DNA from: an uncultured Roseburia sp.
Lineage (GTDB): Bacteria > Bacillota > Clostridia > Lachnospirales > Lachnospiraceae
DNA: 25,334 bases
Direction: 5' to 3'
NCBI GenBank assembly: GCA_900548205.1
Contig: URJS01000031.1
Coordinates: forward strand, 1-25,334
The notes below the pieces were generated by a model that saw only the letters and a list, made by a program, of their open reading frames with translations, searched no databases and was not told the DNA's origin. The position numbers and the translations under genes are program-made. Shown here one piece after another: positions 7,880-16,617 of this stretch (positions within the stretch are counted from its first letter, which is position 1; every line of letters starts with the position of its first letter).

Positions 7880-9658
7880 CTATGCCCGTACATCAAAGGA
7901 ATATCTGTGTACGGTACCTGTCTGTCTGCTTCCCTTTTTCACAAAATTTTCTTTAAAATTAATCTCACGCTTCTCATTCGCAATCGTGAGCGTACATTCA
8001 TACCCCTTATTTTTGAGCCGCTTTTCCAACACTGGAAGATGCATCTCCACAAGACGATACGCCGCATCATTGTCAAAATAAAAATTTGTACGCACCTTTT
8101 TTTCCTGCATACGCACCGACACGTCTGTCGAACCGAGATTCTCCATATCCAGATGAAGGAAAGCGCTAAACTCCCCCTCCTGACCGTCCTGCTGCTTCTT
8201 ATTCGTATAGACATAAAGCTCGCCGTTCGCACTCTGCCCCGACATCTTTAACGGCAGCTGTACATAATGGTAAATCTGGTTTATCTGATTCATGAATTCA
8301 ATATTTCCGCGGATCTCTGCCGCCGTGTGCAAAAGGGAATTCTGTGTCAGCCCTGATGCGCGCATTGCTGCCTCCAGCTGTCCGATCTGTCTCTCCAGCT
8401 TCTCATAAAGCCCGGTAAGCCGCTTTCCGTCCTTTAGCTCCTCCGGTCTTAGCAGCCACTGCTCCTTTACCGCCTCACGCAGGAGCATCTGAAATTCTTT
8501 CCCGCCAAACAGCTTTTGCAGCCCGGCAAAGCTCTCTCCGTCTCCCCGCAGCAGCGCAGTCTTTAATGCCTGCAAAAATTCTGCTGCCGTCAGCTCCTTA
8601 TGGATCGCCATCCCAGCCTCCAGACCGTTCGCCTCACCCTCCGTCTGACCGGCCATCTGTGCAAGCAGCGCCTCGTCTGCCTGCATCGTGTCCACAAACA
8701 TCTCGCCGTCTGCCCCTGCCAGAAATAAGGTCTCATCCCCCGCAAGCACAGGTATATTCTGTAATGCCTTTCCCAAAAGCTCCAGCTGCTCCTCCGAGAG
8801 AAATGCGCTAAGCGCAGCATTCTCTCCTCCGGTTCCGGCCACCCCCGCGCCGCCGTTTTGCATCGCGCCGTTTTCAGGCACGGCACCCTGCTGTCCCATA
8901 CCGTTTGCCAAAGGATTTTCTGCCGGTGCTCCCGCCAGACCCTCCATTGGTAATTTTCCTTCGCTGTGCGCACCTTCCCCGAAAAAAATATCGGTGATCT
9001 TTGTGTACAGGGCAAGCGCCTCCTCCTTCGACAGCGCACCGTCGGCAAGCGCCTCCGACAGCTGATTGACGGCAAGCTCCAGCTCCCCGACAAGCGCGTG
9101 ATTTCCCGACAGATAGTTTTCATATTGAGACGCCATAATCTCTGTCACGGGAAGCCCCAGCTTTACCATCTGCACGATTGTCTGTACATTGGCATTGGGG
9201 TTTGCGTTGACATACTTAAGCATCGCAAGGATATTTTCCCGGTTGATCGACATGCCCTCCTGCATCATCGCATCCGCCATCAAAAGCGCGCGGTCCGTCA
9301 CAGGAACCTGCGCCGAGGTCAAAGCGTCGAGAAGGATCGGATTGCCCGCGCTCCCCGCACCGCTATAGGGGCGGATCGCTACCGTCTGACCGTCATTCTC
9401 CTTCACCTGAAAAAACATTGCTGTTCCCGGCTTTATATCCACCTTGCCGTCTAGGCGTACAGTGATCACCTGACCGTTGCCAAGCGCAAGCGTCACCTTT
9501 CCGCCCTTGACTCCGTTTACCGTTCCCTCAAAGACGCTGCCCGCCGAAAGCTCTCCCACCGTTGATACAAGCTTTTGCGTTCCCTGCGCACTGCGCAGCT
9601 CCTCCGTACCGTTGCTCACATTCTGATTGTATTGTCTTAGCATATCTGATATGCGCAT
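7880..9658 (-). CDS. FliK-like (hook-length-control type) protein, YlqG-like
   Basis: About 592 residues. A small beta-rich segment (roughly residues 40-95: VFEGTVNGVKGGKVTLALGN) is followed by a helical middle, a Gly/Ala/Asn-rich linker around 245-280, and a C-terminal FliK-type domain (about 475-575) with LHLDMENLGSTDVSVRMQ and HLPVLEKRLKNKGYE. FliK C-domains bind FlhB to switch export specificity. ATG 9658 has GGAGG five bases upstream and is preferred. A GTG at 9673 overlaps the rnhB stop (GTGA) and would add five residues. No other flagellar genes are in the window. Divergent at sequence level, so the assignment rests on domain shape and gene order. Confidence 0.75.
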   Translation of the reverse strand: MRISDMLRQYNQNVSNGTEELRSAQGTQKLVSTVGELSAGSVFEGTVNGVKGGKVTLALGNGQVITVRLDGKVDIKPGTAMFFQVKENDGQTVAIRPYSGAGSAGNPILLDALTSAQVPVTDRALLMADAMMQEGMSINRENILAMLKYVNANPNANVQTIVQMVKLGLPVTEIMASQYENYLSGNHALVGELELAVNQLSEALADGALSKEEALALYTKITDIFFGEGAHSEGKLPMEGLAGAPAENPLANGMGQQGAVPENGAMQNGGAGVAGTGGENAALSAFLSEEQLELLGKALQNIPVLAGDETLFLAGADGEMFVDTMQADEALLAQMAGQTEGEANGLEAGMAIHKELTAAEFLQALKTALLRGDGESFAGLQKLFGGKEFQMLLREAVKEQWLLRPEELKDGKRLTGLYEKLERQIGQLEAAMRASGLTQNSLLHTAAEIRGNIEFMNQINQIYHYVQLPLKMSGQSANGELYVYTNKKQQDGQEGEFSAFLHLDMENLGSTDVSVRMQEKKVRTNFYFDNDAAYRLVEMHLPVLEKRLKNKGYECTLTIANEKREINFKENFVKKGSRQTGTVHRYSFDVRA

Positions 9659-9669
9659 TTCTTCCTCCG

Positions 9670-10434
9670 TCACTCAATAAAATTCCTGATAAAGCTGCTC
9701 CTGTGAATTGATGACGGTCCGTACGCCTTTAGCGCCGCAATGTGCTCCGCCGAGCCATAGCCCTTATTGGAGGCGAAGCCGTACTGCGGGAAAATTGCAT
9801 CATACTCCGTCATCATCCGGTCTCTTGTGACCTTTGCCACGATGCTTGCCGCACCGATCGAAATGCTTTTGGCGTCTCCCTTGATGATCGGCACCTGCCG
9901 GATCGCCACGCCCGGAATCGTCACTGCATCGTTTAATAATATATCGGGTACTATACACAATTTGCTTATAGCCTCACGCATTGCCTCGTACGTTGCCTGC
10001 AAAATATTGATCTCATCAATCCGCTCCGGCGAAACCACACCAATGCCGACTGCTGCCGCCCGTTCCATGATCGTCTCATAGAGCTCCTCTCTCTTTGCGG
10101 CAGAAAGCTTCTTGGAATCGTTGATATAGAGGATCTCACAATCCTTTGGCAAAATAACTGCTCCTGCCACGACCGGACCCGCCAGCGGTCCGCGCCCTAC
10201 CTCGTCAATCCCGCAGATCGTTCCGTACGCCTCATATTCTTTTTCATATTTGCGCAGCGTCTTGATCCGCTCGCGCTCTGCCGCAAGCTTTTCCATACGG
10301 CTCTTTGCCTGCGCGACCAGCTTTTTTACACCGGCTCTCTCATCTGTCCCATACATCTGAATAAAGGAAGGCAGCATTGCTTCCTCTGCTGCCTTTAGTT
10401 CCTCTTTGATGATCCCGATTTTTTTCTCCTGCAT
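9670..10434 (-). CDS. rnhB: Ribonuclease HII
   Basis: 254 residues. The catalytic signature CGIDEVGRGPLAGPVVAGAV supplies D77 and E78, with further acidic residues in LLNDAV and later. INDSKKLSAAKREEL and the SIGAASIVAKVTRD block are also typical. The roughly 70-residue N-terminal extension (helical, charged) is usual in Firmicute RNase HII. The enzyme removes misincorporated ribonucleotides from DNA and RNA-DNA hybrids. It starts 13 bases after rbgA and ends overlapping the possible GTG of the FliK-like gene. Confidence 0.96.
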   Translation of the reverse strand: MQEKKIGIIKEELKAAEEAMLPSFIQMYGTDERAGVKKLVAQAKSRMEKLAAERERIKTLRKYEKEYEAYGTICGIDEVGRGPLAGPVVAGAVILPKDCEILYINDSKKLSAAKREELYETIMERAAAVGIGVVSPERIDEINILQATYEAMREAISKLCIVPDILLNDAVTIPGVAIRQVPIIKGDAKSISIGAASIVAKVTRDRMMTEYDAIFPQYGFASNKGYGSAEHIAALKAYGPSSIHRSSFIRNFIE

Positions 10435-10447
10435 CCTGCCTGCTCCC

Positions 10448-11302
10448 CTAAGGTCTCTCTATCGTAATCTTCCCAAGCCTGCCGCTTCTGAATTCCTCCA
10501 GCAAAAGCGCTGCCGCCTTACTGTAATCAAGCTCATTTCCTCTGGAAATGCACTTCCTGTTTCCGGCAATCTGCCTTAAAATATCAACAGGTTCAGCTTC
10601 CTCGTCAAGCGGCTGCTCCGCTGTTCCATAACGCGACGCCAGCACTCCCGGATAGTAGCGCGTCAGCTCCCCGATCAATGCAAGGGAGAGCTCGTCAATA
10701 TTTAAAATCTCATCCTTGATCGCGCCGATCAACGCCAGATGAAGTCCCACCGTCTGATCCTCAAACTTCGGCCAGAGGATCCCAGGCGTGTCAAGCAGCT
10801 CCACATTTTTATTGAGCCGGATCCACTGCTTTCCCTTTGTCACCCCCGGCTTATTTCCTGTTTTCGCACATGCCCGTCCTGCATACGAATTGATAAACGT
10901 CGACTTACCGACGTTCGGAATGCCAACGACCATCGCGCGCACAGGACGATTTTTAATGCCGCGCTTCCTGTCGCGCTCAATCTTTTCCTTACACGCCTCC
11001 AGCACAACAGCAGTCACCTGCTTCATCGCCGCCTTGCTCCTTGCATCCAGCATTACAACATGGCATCCCTTCTCCTTAAAAAAAGCCGCCCACTCCTTGC
11101 TGACTGCATCATCGGCAAGATCTGCCTTATTCATTAAGATCAGTCTCGCCTTATTCTTTCCCAACTCATCAATATCCGGATTTCTGCTGCCAAGCGGAAT
11201 CCTTGCATCGACCAGCTCGATCACAAGGTCGATCAGCTTGATGTCCTCCTGCATCTGGCGCTTTGCCTTTGTCATATGTCCGGGATACCATTGAAACTGC
11301 AT
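10448..11302 (-). CDS. rbgA: Ribosome biogenesis GTPase RbgA (YlqF)
   Basis: 284 residues with circularly permuted GTPase motifs: G4 NKAD (58-61) comes before G1 GIPNVGKST (127-135), then G3 DTPG (171-174). The N terminus MQFQWYPGHMTKA is diagnostic. RbgA drives late assembly of the 50S subunit in Firmicutes. AGGAAGAAG lies directly upstream of the ATG. The gap to lepB is 15 bases. Confidence 0.96.
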   Translation of the reverse strand: MQFQWYPGHMTKAKRQMQEDIKLIDLVIELVDARIPLGSRNPDIDELGKNKARLILMNKADLADDAVSKEWAAFFKEKGCHVVMLDARSKAAMKQVTAVVLEACKEKIERDRKRGIKNRPVRAMVVGIPNVGKSTFINSYAGRACAKTGNKPGVTKGKQWIRLNKNVELLDTPGILWPKFEDQTVGLHLALIGAIKDEILNIDELSLALIGELTRYYPGVLASRYGTAEQPLDEEAEPVDILRQIAGNRKCISRGNELDYSKAAALLLEEFRSGRLGKITIERP

Positions 11303-11317
11303 CTTCTTCCTCCATTT

Positions 11318-11899
11318 CTATAAGAACCCAAAAGCCTCCCACGGCGCTATACAAAACCATGCTTTTCCGATAATATAGCTTTTCCTGATATTTCCAATAT
11401 TGGCGTAACGACTGTCCTCACTGTTATTGCGGTTGTCACCGAGCACAAAAAATTCATCCTGCGCCAGCGTGATCTCCTCCGCCGCAAGTCCTGCCTCCTC
11501 CATTTTCGGCGCTTCGATCTCCTCCTCGAACAGCTCCCCGTTGACATAGAGCGCTCCGTCCTTGATCTGCACGGTGTCTCCCGGCACCGCGACGACACGC
11601 TTTACATAATAATGCGACTTTTGATTGCCGTTCGGCTGAAAGACAATAATATCATTCGGCTTTGGATTTGTAATCTTATAAATAAACCGGTTGACCAAAA
11701 TCTGGTCTCCTCCATTTAACGTCTCTGCCATTGACTGACCAACGACCGCTGTCTGCAGCCCAATAAAATAGACAAACGTAAACGCCAAAACCAAGGTAAG
11801 CGTGATCTCAACCGCCCAAGCGCTCACCTCCTTGACAGCCGTCCTGTTTATTTTTTTCTTTTTCTTTGTAAAATTCAGTCCTCGTCTTGACCTGCGCAT
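11318..11899 (-). CDS. lepB: Type I signal peptidase
   Basis: 193 residues. A basic N terminus, one transmembrane helix (about 28-50), catalytic S56 in VGQSMAETL, general-base K100 in HYYVKRVVAVPGD, and the C-terminal GDNRNNSEDSR box. It cleaves secretory signal peptides on the outer face of the membrane, functionally linked to ffh in the same block. AGAGGAAA precedes the ATG. It has a likely promoter of its own at 11952-11980. Confidence 0.95.
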   Translation of the reverse strand: MRRSRRGLNFTKKKKKINRTAVKEVSAWAVEITLTLVLAFTFVYFIGLQTAVVGQSMAETLNGGDQILVNRFIYKITNPKPNDIIVFQPNGNQKSHYYVKRVVAVPGDTVQIKDGALYVNGELFEEEIEAPKMEEAGLAAEEITLAQDEFFVLGDNRNNSEDSRYANIGNIRKSYIIGKAWFCIAPWEAFGFL

Positions 11900-11951
11900 C
11901 TTTATTTCCTCTGTCTTTTCACATGCATACGATCCTTTTTATTCCTGTTCT

Positions 11952-11980
11952 ACTTTAACACAAACCAAACTGCCGCGCAA
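11952..11980 (-). promoter_or_regulatory. Promoter of lepB
   Basis: On the minus strand TTGCGC (11980-11975), 17-base spacer, TAAAGT (11957-11952), about 53 bases before the lepB ATG. Sequence match only. Confidence 0.4.
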
Positions 11981-12040
11981 TTATTTTATCCTGCCGGAAT
12001 TTACCGTTTTCTGCAGGAAACCTCGTTTCCTAAATAAAGT

Positions 12041-12082
12041 GAAAAAAGAAACCACAGACATGATTACAATGCCCATGATTTC
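12041..12082 (-). terminator. Probable intrinsic terminator after rplS
   Basis: On the minus strand a GAAATCA / TGGTTTC stem (12082-12076 with 12054-12048, one G-U pair) is followed by a T-rich run. It lies 15 bases past the rplS stop. The stem is short with a long loop, so termination is probably partial. Confidence 0.4.
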
Positions 12083-12096
12083 TTTCTCTTTTCTCA

Positions 12097-12450
12097 TTAT
12101 TTTACCAGCTCTTTTACCTTTGCCTTCTTACCGACACGATCTCTTAAGTAGAACAGCTTCGCGCGGCGAACCTTACCCTGGCGAACTACCTCTACCTTCT
12201 CAACGTTTGGAGAATGTAACGGCCATGTCTTCTCAACACCTACACCGTTAGAAATCTTTCTGACAGTAAATGTCTCACGGTTGCTTCCGCCCTGTCTCTT
12301 AAGAACAGTTCCCTCGAATACCTGGATTCTCTCACGGTTACCCTCTTTGATCTTACCGTAAACCTTTACCGTATCACCGACACGGAACTGCGGTACCTCA
12401 GCCTTTAACTGCTCAGCCTCAATGCTCTTAATAATTTCATTTGCATTCAT
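12097..12450 (-). CDS. rplS: 50S ribosomal protein L19
   Basis: 117 residues, full length, with typical blocks FRVGDTVKVYGKIKEGNRERIQVFEG, split here by no gaps, and an RRAKLFYLRD tail. L19 sits at the 30S-50S interface. AGGAGG lies 8 bases before the ATG. It is transcribed from its own promoter (12530-12558) downstream of trmD. Confidence 0.97.
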   Translation of the reverse strand: MNANEIIKSIEAEQLKAEVPQFRVGDTVKVYGKIKEGNRERIQVFEGTVLKRQGGSNRETFTVRKISNGVGVEKTWPLHSPNVEKVEVVRQGKVRRAKLFYLRDRVGKKAKVKELVK

Positions 12451-12495
12451 CTTGTGACCTCCTATGATTTGGATGTTCTTAATACGTCATTTCGT

Positions 12496-12558
12496 AACAG
12501 AGGACCATCTGTTTATTCACAACTGTTTTAGTATATCACACTGTATTTCCAATGTAAA
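12496..12558 (-). promoter_or_regulatory. rplS promoter and leader hairpin
   Basis: Minus strand: TTTACA (12558-12553), 17-base spacer, TATACT (12535-12530), then in the leader a 6-bp hairpin AACAGA / TCTGTT (12513-12508 with 12501-12496). B. subtilis rplS has a regulatory L19 leader RNA. A similar role here is possible, but I could not verify the leader consensus. Confidence 0.5.
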
Positions 12559-12565
12559 GCCTAAT

Positions 12566-14038
12566 TCACAACTTTTCCGGGTGTTGCTTCTCCATCCAGT
12601 AAACCTTCTGCTTGGAAAAACTAAGCCCCAGCGATTTCTGCAGCCGGATGGACGCCTCATTTTCCTCTGCCACCTGCGCGTACGGCGTCATGCCGCGCTC
12701 CAACGTCAAATTGATCAGATACGTCTCGAGTGCCCTGCCAATCTGTCGCCTTCGATACTTCGGCAGCACCTCAAGGAGACCAAGCCCTCCCTCCGCATGC
12801 ATTCCGGCAAAGCCCCCAAGCGCGCCGTCGATATACGCCCCGAACATCCAGCCCCGCTCGATCCGTTCCCTCAGATAATCCTCATCGTCTACCGTGCGAT
12901 AAACTGCTGCGACAATCGGCAGTTCCTCCACCGTGAGCGCCCGGATGAAACCGACCGCCGCGTGGGCGCTGTCCGAAACTCCCTGTTTCTTTCCGTTTAA
13001 GGAATATAACCCCGTAATTGGCAGCTTTTCCTTTCTTGTGTAAACCACCTGATAGTAGGACGCCTGCTCCTCTACCCCAAGCAGCCTCTTTGCCTCCTCG
13101 CAAAAAGTCTGCTGATGAAGCGTCAGCAGCAGATCCGTCTCTCCCCGCTCCTTTGCATCCTGCCGCAGCGCCAAAAGCGCCTTGCTGCCCTCCTGCCCGT
13201 TTTCTGCCGTATGGAGATAGCCCCCGCTTACCCGATCGCAGAGACAGATATTTGCTCCGCTCTGATAAATCAGCCGTGCCTGTCCCCTGCGAATCAGCTC
13301 TATCATGTCGATATGAAGCAGCTTATTCTTCTGCAAATAAGGAATACAGGTTTCAAGTGCCTCATAGCGCCGGTACAGGTCGGGTCTGCGCTCTCTTGTC
13401 CGTCTTTTTGCCTCCTCCATTCGCCATGACGCAATCTCCTTTTGATTGCCCGAAAGCAGCACGGAAGGAACACGCTTTCCATGCCACACCTCCGGACGGC
13501 TGTACTGCGGATACTCCAGCAGATCTCCCTCAAAGGACTCCGTCTCTCCGGAAATGCCATTGCTCAGCACGCCGGGAACCATCCGCGCAACGGCATCTAC
13601 AAGCACCATTGCCGGAAGCTCCCCGCCGGTCAGCACATAATCTCCAATGGAGACATAATCTGTCACAATTTCCTCTAAAACGCGTTCATCAATACCCTCA
13701 TAATGACCGCAGAGCAGTACAAGCTCCTCCTCCCTCGCAAGCTCTCTTGCGAGCTCTTGCGTAAAGGTCCCTCCCTGCGGCGTCAGATATATCGTCCGTG
13801 GTCTGCGCTCCTGTGCCACCGCCTTCCACGCATCGTAGACGGGCTGCGCCTGCATCAGCATTCCTGCGCCTCCCCCATAAGGATAATCGTCTGTTTTCTT
13901 ATGCTTATCTATGGTATAATCTCTGATATTGACCGCATCGATCGAGAGCACGCCCTTTTGCGCCGCCCTCCCGATGATGCTCTCAGCCAATCCCTGCCGC
14001 ACCATCTCAGGAAACAGGGTCAAGATATGAAATCTCAT
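12566..14038 (-). CDS. trmD: tRNA (guanine37-N1)-methyltransferase fused to a GNAT acetyltransferase-like domain
   Basis: Residues 1-230 are a complete TrmD: MRFHILTLFPEM, the PYGGGAGMLM and YLTPQGG SAM-knot blocks, LLCGHYEGIDERV, IGDYVLTGGELPA, and SFEGDLLEYPQYSRP with the catalytic Asp. Instead of stopping near 240, the frame continues through about 110 residues (LLHIDMIELIRRG onward) into a GNAT fold (about 363-485) whose acetyl-CoA loop is LEVLPKYRRRQIGRALETY (422-440). Total 490, about twice the usual TrmD length. ATG 14038 gives the canonical N terminus and sits 8 bases after AGGA; ATG 14044 is possible. TrmD makes m1G37 in tRNA, preventing +1 frameshifts. The acetyl acceptor of the second half is unknown. 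Confidence 0.92.
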   Translation of the reverse strand: MRFHILTLFPEMVRQGLAESIIGRAAQKGVLSIDAVNIRDYTIDKHKKTDDYPYGGGAGMLMQAQPVYDAWKAVAQERRPRTIYLTPQGGTFTQELARELAREEELVLLCGHYEGIDERVLEEIVTDYVSIGDYVLTGGELPAMVLVDAVARMVPGVLSNGISGETESFEGDLLEYPQYSRPEVWHGKRVPSVLLSGNQKEIASWRMEEAKRRTRERRPDLYRRYEALETCIPYLQKNKLLHIDMIELIRRGQARLIYQSGANICLCDRVSGGYLHTAENGQEGSKALLALRQDAKERGETDLLLTLHQQTFCEEAKRLLGVEEQASYYQVVYTRKEKLPITGLYSLNGKKQGVSDSAHAAVGFIRALTVEELPIVAAVYRTVDDEDYLRERIERGWMFGAYIDGALGGFAGMHAEGGLGLLEVLPKYRRRQIGRALETYLINLTLERGMTPYAQVAEENEASIRLQKSLGLSFSKQKVYWMEKQHPEKL

Positions 14039-14083
14039 AATCATCTTCCTTCCAAACTGAAACCAAAGCAGCCTTGTCTTTCG

Positions 14084-14605
14084 CTATTTCCTGTTAATAT
14101 CAATCAGTCCCGGCAGCAGATGCACTGTCATCCTTTGTCCCTCAAGATCGACGGAGCGGATACAATCCTTAATTGCCGGAATCAACACGTCCTCCCCGTC
14201 CTTCATCCGAATCGTATAAACATCGTTTGCCCCTGTCTGCAGGACGTCTGTGAGCGTGCCAAGCTCCTCTCCATCCTCCGTATACACGATAAGTCCGATC
14301 AGATCAGCGATAAAATATTCGTCCTTATTCAGCTTTACGGCGTGTTCCCTTGTGACAAACAAGCCCTTCTGTCTGTATTTCTCCACATCATTGATATTAT
14401 CAAATTCCTGAAACTTTAAGATCACCATATTTTTAAAAAACTTCACGCCGGTAATTTCAAGCTCTAACTTCTCTTTGCCTGTATCTAAAATAACATTTTT
14501 CAGCTTCTTAAAACGTGCCGGATCATCCGTTGTCGGAAATACCTTGACCTCGCCGCGCACGCCGTGCGTCGATGTGATAACGCCTACCTGCAATAAATCT
14601 TCCAT
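14084..14605 (-). CDS. rimM: Ribosome maturation factor RimM
   Basis: 173 residues: N-terminal RimM barrel (LLQVGVITSTHGVRGEVKVF) and C-terminal PRC-barrel (about 95-170, with DLIGLIVYTEDGEELGTL and DVLIPAIKDCIRSVDLE). Binds S19 and assists maturation of the 30S head. ATG 14605 has GGGAGG four bases upstream; the in-frame ATG at 14617 lies before this site and has none, so 14605 is the start. It lies between khpA and trmD as in B. subtilis. Confidence 0.95.
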   Translation of the reverse strand: MEDLLQVGVITSTHGVRGEVKVFPTTDDPARFKKLKNVILDTGKEKLELEITGVKFFKNMVILKFQEFDNINDVEKYRQKGLFVTREHAVKLNKDEYFIADLIGLIVYTEDGEELGTLTDVLQTGANDVYTIRMKDGEDVLIPAIKDCIRSVDLEGQRMTVHLLPGLIDINRK

Positions 14606-14670
14606 GCATCCTCCCATAAGAAATTTCTTATAAAGTGAGAAAAAGGCTATCTTAAAAGATAGCCTGTCAT

Positions 14671-14901
14671 TTACTGTACAATTTCTACAATAACCTTCTT
14701 CTCTACTTTTGAGGCAGCAGCCTTCACAACGGAACGGATCGCTTTTGCAATGCGTCCCTGCTTGCCGATAACCTTTCCCATATCCGACTGCGCTACGCGC
14801 AGCTCCAAGACTATGGCTTTCTCATTCTCTGTCTCTGTGACAAAAACCTCGTCCGGGCTATCGACCAGTGATTTGGCAATTACTTCCACTAATTCTTTCA
14901 T
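14671..14901 (-). CDS. khpA: KH-domain RNA-binding protein KhpA (YlqC)
   Basis: 76 residues forming one KH domain with the nucleic-acid loop IGKQGR (VGKVIGKQGRIAKAI region). The partner of KhpB in Gram-positive RNA binding and envelope control. The start MKELVEVIAKSL is canonical and has GAGGTGG five bases upstream; longer in-frame starts overlap rpsP and are rejected. It follows rpsP by 19 bases. Confidence 0.94.
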   Translation of the reverse strand: MKELVEVIAKSLVDSPDEVFVTETENEKAIVLELRVAQSDMGKVIGKQGRIAKAIRSVVKAAASKVEKKVIVEIVQ

Positions 14902-14920
14902 TAGATCCACCTCACTCATC

Positions 14921-15166
14921 CTATTTCTCGATACCAGCATTCTTAAAAATGCGGGCTACAGTATCTGTCGGCTGAGCTCCGTTTGCTAACCACTTCTTTG
15001 CCAACTCCTCATTTACATGATACTCAGTCGGATTCTTTGTCGGATCATAAGTTCCAATCTCCTCGATGCACTTTCCGTCTCTCGGGGATCTGGAATCTGC
15101 AACTACGATTCTATAGAAAGGAGCCTTCTTCTGTCCCATTCTTCTCAATCTGATCTTTACTGCCAT
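14921..15166 (-). CDS. rpsP: 30S ribosomal protein S16
   Basis: 81 residues, full length: MAVKIRLRRMGQKKAPFYRI, DSRSPRDGK and EEIGTYDP blocks. ATG 15166 has AGGAGG eight bases upstream; the in-frame GTG at 15175 lies inside that site and is not the start. First of the ribosomal genes after ffh (gap about 100 bases). Confidence 0.97.
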   Translation of the reverse strand: MAVKIRLRRMGQKKAPFYRIVVADSRSPRDGKCIEEIGTYDPTKNPTEYHVNEELAKKWLANGAQPTDTVARIFKNAGIEK

Positions 15167-15267
15167 TGCTTTCACCTCCTTGAATTTACTTACTGCTATT
15201 TATCCGCCTGTTATGGCTTCTTTAGAATGCGTCATACGCAATTTCTAACAATTCGCAGGGCTCCTCC

Positions 15268-16617
15268 CTAAAAAGGAAATCCCTTAAACATACCGCCGCG
15301 TCTGCCCCGCTTCATCATACCGGGCATCTGCTTCATCATCTTCTTCATCTGCTCAAATTGCTTGACAAGACGATTCACCTCTGCAATGTCAACTCCTGCA
15401 CCCTGCGCGATCCTGCGCTTTCTGCTCGGATTTAACAGTGACGGATTCTGCCGCTCCTTAAGCGTCATCGAATAAATGATCGCCTCCGTACGGGCAAGAT
15501 TCTTCTCTGCCGCCGCCTCGTCAATATCCGGCATCTTACCGCCGCCCATGCCGGGCATCATACCAAGAATACTTGTGATTCCGCCCATCTTGCGCATCTG
15601 GCTCATAGATTCCAAATACATCTCGAAGTCAAATTCATTCTTGCGCATCTTCTGCTCAAGCTTCTTTGCCTTCTCCTCGTCAAAATCCTCCTGCGCCTTC
15701 TCAATGAGCGTGAGTACATCTCCCATACCAAGAATACGCGACGCCATACGGTCAGGATAAAACTGTTCCAGATCGGAAAGCTTCTCTCCCATACCGGCAT
15801 AAAGAATCGGCTTGCCTGTGACTGCACGAATCGAGAGTGCCGCGCCGCCTCTTGTATCACCGTCAAGCTTCGTTAAGATAACGCCGTCAATCCCGATGCG
15901 CTCATCAAACGTCTGCGCCACATTTACGGCATCCTGTCCGGTCATGGCGTCCACAACAAGAATCGTCTGATGTACGGAAACATTTTCCTTGATCTGCACA
16001 AGCTCCGCCATCATCTCCTCGTCTACATGAAGACGACCCGCGGTATCTATGATCACCATATGAAATTCATTCTTGCGTGCATGCTCAATAGCTGCTTTCG
16101 CAATATCAACAGGATGATTCTTATCTCCCATCGAAAAAACCTCAACGCCCTGCTTCTCACCGTTGATCTGAAGCTGCTCGATCGCCGCCGGACGATATAC
16201 GTCACAGGCTGCCAGAAGTACCTTCTTGCCCTTCTGCTTAAACTTGCCCGCAAGCTTTGCAGTGGTCGTTGTCTTACCCGCACCCTGCAGACCGGTCATC
16301 ATAATCACGGTCAGCGCCTTACCGGGCTGCAGCGCGATCTCGGTCGTCTCTGCTCCCATCAGACGGATCATCTCCTCATTTACGATCTTGATGACCATCT
16401 GTCCGGGATTTAAGCCGTTCATCACATCCTGACCGATGGCGCGCTCCTGCACATCACGGACAAACTGCTTTACGACCTTGAAATTGACATCGGCTTCCAA
16501 AAGTGCAAGCTTTACTTCCCGAAGCGCCGCCTTCACATCATCCTCTGTCAGTCTTCCCTTGCTCCGCAGATTCTTAAATACATTTTGAAGTTTTTCAGAT
16601 AAGCTGTCAAATGCCAT
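15268..16617 (-). CDS. ffh: Signal recognition particle protein Ffh (SRP54)
   Basis: 449 residues. N domain (1-90), GTPase G domain with GLQGAGKTTTTAKLAG (109-124), DTAGR and TKLDGD motifs, and a methionine-rich M domain (about 300-449, including MRKMGGITSILGMMPGMGGG and MKQMPGMM) that binds signal sequences and the 4.5S/6S RNA. The start codon follows the ylxM stop directly (TAGATG), so translation is coupled. No SRP RNA gene is seen nearby. Confidence 0.97.
   Translation of the reverse strand: MAFDSLSEKLQNVFKNLRSKGRLTEDDVKAALREVKLALLEADVNFKVVKQFVRDVQERAIGQDVMNGLNPGQMVIKIVNEEMIRLMGAETTEIALQPGKALTVIMMTGLQGAGKTTTTAKLAGKFKQKGKKVLLAACDVYRPAAIEQLQINGEKQGVEVFSMGDKNHPVDIAKAAIEHARKNEFHMVIIDTAGRLHVDEEMMAELVQIKENVSVHQTILVVDAMTGQDAVNVAQTFDERIGIDGVILTKLDGDTRGGAALSIRAVTGKPILYAGMGEKLSDLEQFYPDRMASRILGMGDVLTLIEKAQEDFDEEKAKKLEQKMRKNEFDFEMYLESMSQMRKMGGITSILGMMPGMGGGKMPDIDEAAAEKNLARTEAIIYSMTLKERQNPSLLNPSRKRRIAQGAGVDIAEVNRLVKQFEQMKKMMKQMPGMMKRGRRGGMFKGFPF

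Noticed and set aside
14905..14940. N-terminal extension of khpA beginning at an upstream ATG
   Set aside because: It would overlap rpsP and lacks a ribosome binding site; the canonical KhpA start at 14901 has one.
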